From an uncultured Collinsella sp. (GTDB lineage: Bacteria > Actinomycetota > Coriobacteriia > Coriobacteriales > Coriobacteriaceae), in contig CALFGH010000020.1 in the NCBI GenBank assembly GCA_937958315.1, positions 1 through 18,269 on the forward strand: a DNA stretch of 18,269 nucleotides, read 5' to 3'. The position numbers and the translations under genes are program-made. Positions 13,917 through 18,269 of the stretch are shown here, piece after piece. Within the stretch, counting starts at the first letter, position 1. Every line of letters begins with the position of its first letter. The notes below the pieces were generated by a model. The model was not told the DNA's origin. It searched no databases and saw only the letters and a program-made list of their open reading frames with translations.

Positions 13917-15623
13917 GTGGACGAGGAAGCAAGCATCATCCTGGGGGATGCCATCGCCTTTTGTCAGCGCGACGGCCAAGATGCGCGCCTCATCAACATG
14001 CTGGGGCAATCGCGTGCTGTGAGCCTGACCGAGGACACCTTGACGATTGAGGCCCCCTCACGATTTGCCATCGCTCAGCTCAAAAAGCATCAGCCGACCA
14101 TCGAGGCGTACCTGGAAGAGATCGCCTTTGCACCGATTGCGCTCAACATCGTGGCACCACAGGGCTCCGCGGCAGATAACGCCGCACCCGCGGCACCCGT
14201 CGTTCCCCCGGCGGCGCCAGCTACCACCACAGTGTCGGCTCCCGAGCATCAAATCGGCGATGTTTCCCGTGAAACCATGCCCACCGTCTCGACGCCGGCG
14301 GCCCCCATGTCCGCTGCCACACACATGCCTATCGCGCACGACGCAACACCGGGCGAGAATTCGGGCATCGCAATCAAAAACACGCTTTCGGCCGACGATT
14401 TCCGCCGCATGATGAACCAGATGAAAGGCGAGGCGCCTGCAAAGAGTGCAAAACCAGCCTCCACATCGCCCATGAGCGTCCCCGCAGCTGCGGCACCGAT
14501 CGAGCAGAACACCGACGGCGCGCCGCTCGCGGCCAACTCGAAATTCACCTTCGAAAACTTTGTCTACGGCCCAGAAAACAGCCATGCCTATCGCTCGGCC
14601 CTCAAGTTTGCCGCGCTCGCGGACGAACGCGGCACATGCACATCCCTGTTCATCTATGGCAAATCGGGGCTGGGCAAGACCCATCTGCTGCTCGCCATCA
14701 AAAACGAGCTCGCCGAAAAGTCGCCCGAGATCAAGGTAAAGTACGCCAACTCACAGGCGTACCTCGATGACCTGATGACGGAGTTCGACCGCCAAAAGAA
14801 GAGCAACGCCCCCATCATGCAGGCATACCACGACGTGGACGTGCTCATCATCGACGACATTCAAAACATCATCGGCAAGCGCGCGAGCGTGGACTACTTC
14901 TTCCAGCTCATGGACGAGTTTATCCGCAACAACAAAAAAGTCGTCATCGCAGCCGACCGTGCGCCCAAAGACCTGAGCATGGACGAGCGCCTTACCAGCC
15001 GTTTTAATGCCGGTATGCTCTGTTTGGTGGCGGAGCCCAGCTACGAGATGAAATACAAGATCTTGCAGCGCTACTACGAGAACACGATAGCCGCCGCACC
15101 CGAGGCGGGTGACGACTCGCTGCTGGCGGCCTATGGCGGCGATGGTGGGCATCTGACCGACGAGCACTTTAAGCACATGGCAGAAGTCTCGGGAACCAAC
15201 ATCCGCGAACTCGAGAGCTTCTGCGAACGCTGCGCCGGCGAGGCGGGAGACCGCGAACGCGAGGGCAGCGAGCTCAGTTTCGACGACATCGACGCCATCG
15301 CAAGTCAGTACTTCGATACGTCGGCCAAAAAGATCAACGTGCAGACGGTCCAGTCTGTCATTGAAGAGCAGTACGGCGTGACGCACGAGGAGCTCATCGG
15401 CCCGCGCCGCAACGCCAACATAGCCAAAGCCCGCCATATCGCCATATATCTGGCCATCGAGATGTGCGAGATGACGACTACGGCGGTGGGCGCGGAGTTT
15501 GGCAACCGCAACCACTCAACCGTCAGTACGAGCTATAAAAAGGTTCAGAAGATGATTCAGGAAGACCGCACCATAACCGAGGATCTCAAATCGCTGCGAG
15601 ATAAAATTACACTGCGCTCGTAG
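13917..15623 (+). CDS. dnaA: Chromosomal replication initiator DnaA, divergent
   Basis: The 568-residue protein has domain I (about 1–80), a long Ala/Pro-rich domain II linker (about 81–205), the AAA+ domain III with Walker A GKSGLGKT (248–255), Walker B LIIDDIQ (310–316) and the box VII arginine in ERLTSRF (R362), and domain IV from about 470. In domain IV the minor-groove arginine is kept (R506 in KARHIAIYL), but the major-groove signature reads NHSTVSTS (532–539) where most DnaA proteins have DHTTVLHA. The start is a GTG with GGGAG upstream, 15 bases after the ATPase gene. A parS-like sequence lies inside the linker codons (DVSRET, 115–120). DnaA identity is firm; the altered signature fits the unusual boxes nearby. 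Confidence 0.95.
   Translation: MDEEASIILGDAIAFCQRDGQDARLINMLGQSRAVSLTEDTLTIEAPSRFAIAQLKKHQPTIEAYLEEIAFAPIALNIVAPQGSAADNAAPAAPVVPPAAPATTTVSAPEHQIGDVSRETMPTVSTPAAPMSAATHMPIAHDATPGENSGIAIKNTLSADDFRRMMNQMKGEAPAKSAKPASTSPMSVPAAAAPIEQNTDGAPLAANSKFTFENFVYGPENSHAYRSALKFAALADERGTCTSLFIYGKSGLGKTHLLLAIKNELAEKSPEIKVKYANSQAYLDDLMTEFDRQKKSNAPIMQAYHDVDVLIIDDIQNIIGKRASVDYFFQLMDEFIRNNKKVVIAADRAPKDLSMDERLTSRFNAGMLCLVAEPSYEMKYKILQRYYENTIAAAPEAGDDSLLAAYGGDGGHLTDEHFKHMAEVSGTNIRELESFCERCAGEAGDREREGSELSFDDIDAIASQYFDTSAKKINVQTVQSVIEEQYGVTHEELIGPRRNANIAKARHIAIYLAIEMCEMTTTAVGAEFGNRNHSTVSTSYKKVQKMIQEDRTITEDLKSLRDKITLRS
14261..14276. promoter_or_regulatory. parS-like site inside dnaA
   Basis: TGTTTCCCGTGAAACC matches parS at 14 of 16 positions and encodes VSRET in the dispensable linker of DnaA. 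The linker places little constraint on the protein, so the site may be kept for ParB. It is about 5 kb from the main cluster, on the other side of the origin. Confidence 0.55.
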
Positions 15624-15814
15624 GGAAATAGAGACACCTGTTGAAAACTTGTCGAAACGCCGGGCATAACGTGTCTAAAACTCGCCCCAAGGCGACGAAA
15701 AGTTTTCCGCAGGTTTTGAACGTGGAAAACACGGTCGGTTGCGCACAGGTTGCTGTCGATTCTCTTTTTGGGGTTGACCAGCGCTTTTGGGAGTAATCAA
15801 CAGTTTCGTCAGTG
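15624..15814. other. Right origin segment: DnaA-box-like cluster between dnaA and dnaN
   Basis: Box-like 9-mers seen are TGTTGAAAA (15639; reverse TTTTCAACA), TGTCGAAAC (15650; 11 bases on, one helical turn), TTTTCCGCA (15703), CGTGGAAAA (15721; reverse TTTTCCACG) and TAATCAACA (15794). The last lies 12 bases before the DnaA-trio. ACCTGTTGAAAACTT at 15636–15650 is an exact inverted copy of the left-segment 15-mer at 12477–12491. The spacing and the adjacent unwinding element mark this as the main oriC segment. Confidence 0.75.
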
Positions 15815-15856
15815 CTATTACTATTATTAAGATATTTATATCTATAGAAAGGTATT
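15815..15856. other. DnaA-trio and AT-rich unwinding element (DUE)
   Basis: CTATTACTATTATTA (15815–15829) is five successive [C/T]T[A/T] triplets, meaning the complementary strand carries the 3'-[G/A]A[T/A]-5' DnaA-trio described for bacterial basal origin elements, in the same orientation to dnaA–dnaN as in Bacillus subtilis. It continues into an AT-rich stretch containing the inverted repeat AGATATTTATATCT (15830–15843). This is the expected place where the duplex first opens. Confidence 0.75.
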
Positions 15857-15861
15857 AAAAG

Positions 15862-16965
15862 ATGAAGTTTACCGTCAGCCAAAGCTCGCTCACGCAAGCC
15901 ATTGGCGTCGTTATGAAAGGCGTCGCTTCGGCATCTACCCTTCCCATCCTGTCGGGCGTGCTCGTTAAGGCGCAGGACGGCATCTTGGAATTCCAAACCT
16001 CTAACTACACCATCTCGATTCGTCATCGCATTGCCGCGCATGTCGAAGAAGAGGGCGAGATGGTGATTCCCTGCAAGATGCTCTCGAACATTACGAAGAC
16101 CCTTCCCGACGCCCCGGTTACCTTTGAGCTCTCGGAGCGTCAGGTGCTGATCGGATGCGAGAAGAGCTCCTTCCGCCTCAACACGCTCGACGCCAACGAT
16201 TTCCCCGAGTTCCCCGCCTATGCCATCGAAAGTGCGGTGGAGCTCCCGACCGATATCCTGTCCGAGATGGTCAGCCGCGTGTGGCGCGTCACTTCGACTG
16301 ATAAGGCCCGCCCCATCCTGGGAGGCGTGCACATGAAGGTCGAGAACAACACCGTGCGCCTGGTGGCAACCGACTCCTTCCGTCTGGCTGTATGCGACAC
16401 CCAGGTCGAGACCTCGACGCTCGAGGGGTCCTTTGAGCTCAACGTTCCGGCCGACGCCTTCAACGACGCCCTGAGCATCATGGCCAGCCAGGCGACCATC
16501 ATGATCGGCGCCACCGACACCCAGGTTGTCTTTGAGGCCGGCAACACCACCTACGTGTCGCGCCGTATCGAGGGCGTGTACCCCAACTACAAGCAGCTCA
16601 TCCCCGATTCGTGCGTGACGAGCGTCAAGATCGACGTGGCGGCTTTTAATGCCGCCCTCAAGCGCGTGGCGGTCATCGCGAGCGCGAACCCCGCAGTCAA
16701 GTTCGAGATCGATGTCGAGAACGGCCAGATGGGCCTGTCCTCCATCTCCAATGACCAGGATCTGGCGCAGGAGACAATCGATGTCGAGGCCGAGGGCGAG
16801 TCGGGCACCATCGCCTTTAACTACCACTACATCTTTGGCTGCCTCAATGCCCTATCCAAGGAGAAGGAGATCACGCTGGAGCTCAAGAGCTACTCGCAGG
16901 CGGGTATCTTTAAGTCCTACGACAAGATCAACTATCTGTACCTGGTCATGCCGGTTCGCATCTAG
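15862..16965 (+). CDS. dnaN: DNA polymerase III sliding clamp (beta subunit)
   Basis: The 367-residue protein forms the ring dimer that tethers polymerase III and many repair enzymes to DNA. Three clamp domains are visible: TLPILSGVLVKA near the start, ARPILGGVHMKV in the middle domain, and RRIEGVYPNYKQLIP leading into the third, which ends in the invariant-type YLVMPVRI. The ATG at 15862 has GAAAGG nine bases upstream. The codon usage is strongly GC-biased, as expected for a highly expressed gene here. It follows the origin element and is nine bases from recF. Confidence 0.97.
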   Translation: MKFTVSQSSLTQAIGVVMKGVASASTLPILSGVLVKAQDGILEFQTSNYTISIRHRIAAHVEEEGEMVIPCKMLSNITKTLPDAPVTFELSERQVLIGCEKSSFRLNTLDANDFPEFPAYAIESAVELPTDILSEMVSRVWRVTSTDKARPILGGVHMKVENNTVRLVATDSFRLAVCDTQVETSTLEGSFELNVPADAFNDALSIMASQATIMIGATDTQVVFEAGNTTYVSRRIEGVYPNYKQLIPDSCVTSVKIDVAAFNAALKRVAVIASANPAVKFEIDVENGQMGLSSISNDQDLAQETIDVEAEGESGTIAFNYHYIFGCLNALSKEKEITLELKSYSQAGIFKSYDKINYLYLVMPVRI

Positions 16966-16974
16966 CGCTGCGCC

Positions 16975-18081
16975 ATGACCATGTTTGCCCGCAACCTTTC
17001 CGTCGCGCGCTACCGCAGTTTCGATAGCTACCGTCTTGACCTGGACGAAGGCGTGACGGTGCTTGCGGGACCCAACGCGGCGGGAAAGACCAACCTTATA
17101 GAGGCGCTGCAGCTTTTGACGAGCGGCGCCTCGTTTAGGCATCCCACCGCTACCGAGCTCGTGCACGACGGCACGGGCTCGTGCAGGCTCGAGTTGAGAC
17201 TCGAGGGCGATGGCCGCGTGCTCGATATGGGGCTGGGCGTTGAGGACGGCAAGCGCTCGTTTAGCCGTAACGGCAAGAGATGTTCGGCCGCCGGCGTGCG
17301 CGGGGTTTTGCCGAGCGTGCTTTTTTGCCCCGATCATCTGGATATGGTCAAACGCGGTGCCAGCGTGCGTCGGGCCGCCCTCGACGACTTTGGCGTGCAA
17401 CTGAGCGCCCGTTACGCCGACCTGGCGAGCACCTACGGGCGTTGCGTGACGCAGCGCAACGCCCTGCTCAAGGAGTCCTGGTGCTGCCGCGAGATGCTCG
17501 GCGCATGGAATGACTCCATCGCTCGCGCCGGGTCCGCCCTGCTCGTGCATCGTTTGGCCCTGCTCGACCGACTGGCAGGCCATGTGCGCGCCGCGTATGG
17601 GCAGGTGGCGTCCGGTGAGGACGCAGGCGTGTCCTATGTGTCCACACTGGGGGATTTGCCTCAAACCGAGGGGCGCGAGGAACTTAAGGGCTGGGCGTAC
17701 GAGCATATGCTCGCGGCCCTCGATGAGCGTGCCGATGAGGAGATGCGCCGCGGCGTGACGCTTGTGGGTCCGCATCGCGACGAGATTGAGTTTACCGTTG
17801 CGGGTCGATCTGCCCGTTCGTTTGCCAGCCAAGGGCAGCAGCGAACGCTGGTGCTTGCCTGGAAGGTGGCAGAAGTGGCCGTGGCGCGCGATATCCTGGG
17901 CACCGCGCCACTGCTGCTTTTGGACGACGTGATGAGCGAGCTCGATGCCGGGCGTCGAGGCGCTTTTCTGCAGCTGATCGGTGATGACATCCAGACGGTC
18001 ATAACCACCACCAACTTGGGGTACTTTACTGATGACCTGCTTGAACGAGCCAAGGTGGTGAGCATGGGTGAGGCGTGCTAA
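16975..18081 (+). CDS. recF: DNA replication and repair protein RecF
   Basis: RecF is an SMC/ABC-like ATPase that helps load RecA at gaps and restart forks. The 368 residues show Walker A GPNAAGKT (32–39), the ABC signature SQGQQRTL (285–292) and Walker B with D-loop LLLLDDVMSELD (313–324). The start is the ATG at 16975, nine bases after dnaN, without a Shine–Dalgarno, so it probably depends on coupling; ATG at 16981 is an alternative. Its last 14 bases overlap the next gene. Confidence 0.95.
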   Translation: MTMFARNLSVARYRSFDSYRLDLDEGVTVLAGPNAAGKTNLIEALQLLTSGASFRHPTATELVHDGTGSCRLELRLEGDGRVLDMGLGVEDGKRSFSRNGKRCSAAGVRGVLPSVLFCPDHLDMVKRGASVRRAALDDFGVQLSARYADLASTYGRCVTQRNALLKESWCCREMLGAWNDSIARAGSALLVHRLALLDRLAGHVRAAYGQVASGEDAGVSYVSTLGDLPQTEGREELKGWAYEHMLAALDERADEEMRRGVTLVGPHRDEIEFTVAGRSARSFASQGQQRTLVLAWKVAEVAVARDILGTAPLLLLDDVMSELDAGRRGAFLQLIGDDIQTVITTTNLGYFTDDLLERAKVVSMGEAC

Positions 18082-18269
18082 TTACGAGCGCGAGAACGGA
18101 ACGGTTGCCTTTGGCGGCTTTTTGGATGCCGAGCGTCAGCGCATCCTGGCGGCCGCGACACCTGAGCGCCGCGCGCAAATGGAGGCTGCCGAGGAGTCGC
18201 GCGCGGTCTATCGTGCCTGGAATGCGGTGTGCTCGGGCACGCGCGAGGGACGCCACGTGACGGGCCTAC
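18068..18269 (+). CDS. DUF721/DciA-like protein (partial, runs off the window)
   Basis: An open frame from a GTG at 18068, overlapping the recF end by 14 bases, stays open to the window edge (67 residues seen). It reads MRRANYERENGTVAFGGFLDAE and later VYRAWNAVCSGTREGRHVTG, whose W..V.. pattern resembles the start of the DUF721 (DciA) domain. In Actinomycetota a DUF721 gene normally lies between recF and gyrB; DciA assists loading of the replicative helicase. The match is short, so the call rests partly on position. A competing frame from the GTG at 18075 has unlikely composition and stops at 18260. Confidence 0.6.
   Translation, partial: MRRANYERENGTVAFGGFLDAERQRILAAATPERRAQMEAAEESRAVYRAWNAVCSGTREGRHVTGL

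Noticed and set aside
15607..17832. Minus-strand open frames of 406 and 326 codons opposite dnaN and recF
   Set aside because: They are antisense shadows of conserved genes; the first even runs through the origin element. Composition is His/Gly/Arg-rich with no motif.
18075..18260. 61-codon frame starting at the GTG at 18075
   Set aside because: The alternative frame from 18068 stays open to the window edge, has a normal charged/helical composition and fits the expected DUF721 position.

Overview
This window is a chromosomal replication-origin region. The gene order rpmH–rnpA–yidD–yidC–jag–rsmG–parA–parB running left from about 12.3 kb, and dnaA–dnaN–recF running right, is the classic Gram-positive origin layout. 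A GC-rich genome, a small gene overlapping the end of recF in the place where Actinomycetota carry a DUF721/DciA-type gene before gyrB, and the overall style fit Actinomycetota. My best inference is Coriobacteriia, perhaps Collinsella-like; the sequence alone does not prove the genus. No rRNA, tRNA, CRISPR array, IS element or prophage was seen.

Layout. (1) 83–2009, plus strand: two overlapping genes for WYL-domain transcription regulators. (2) 2006–5859, minus strand: ddl (D-Ala–D-Ala ligase) and dinG (exonuclease plus Fe-S helicase), translationally coupled; dinG converges tail to tail with the second WYL gene through a shared TTAA. (3) 5945–6997, plus strand: rlmN with its own hairpin terminator. 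(4) 7191–10003, minus strand: rsmG, parA, parB and a small single-span membrane protein, with three perfect parS sites between rsmG and parA. (5) 10668–12330, minus strand: rpmH, rnpA, yidD, yidC and jag, read from a good promoter and ended by a strong terminator after jag. (6) 12331–12572: a gene-free stretch dense in DnaA-box-like motifs. (7) 12573–15623, plus strand: a gene I cannot name (GHKL ATPase, Pro/Gln/Tyr-rich linker, winged helix) directly followed by dnaA. (8) 15624–15861: second DnaA-box cluster, DnaA-trio repeat and AT-rich unwinding region. (9) 15862 to the end, plus strand: dnaN, recF and a partial DUF721/DciA-like gene.

How it works together. DnaA, its bipartite origin, the beta clamp and RecF form the initiation module. 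ParA, ParB and parS segregate the new origins. The rpmH block supplies ribosome, RNase P and membrane-insertase parts. The most interesting object is the ATPase/winged-helix gene inserted between the left origin segment and dnaA. It sits beside a DnaA whose DNA-contact signature is altered (NHSTVSTS instead of the usual DHTTV type) and DnaA boxes that look like TTTTCRACA rather than TTATCCACA. Together these suggest a lineage-specific variant of replication initiation.
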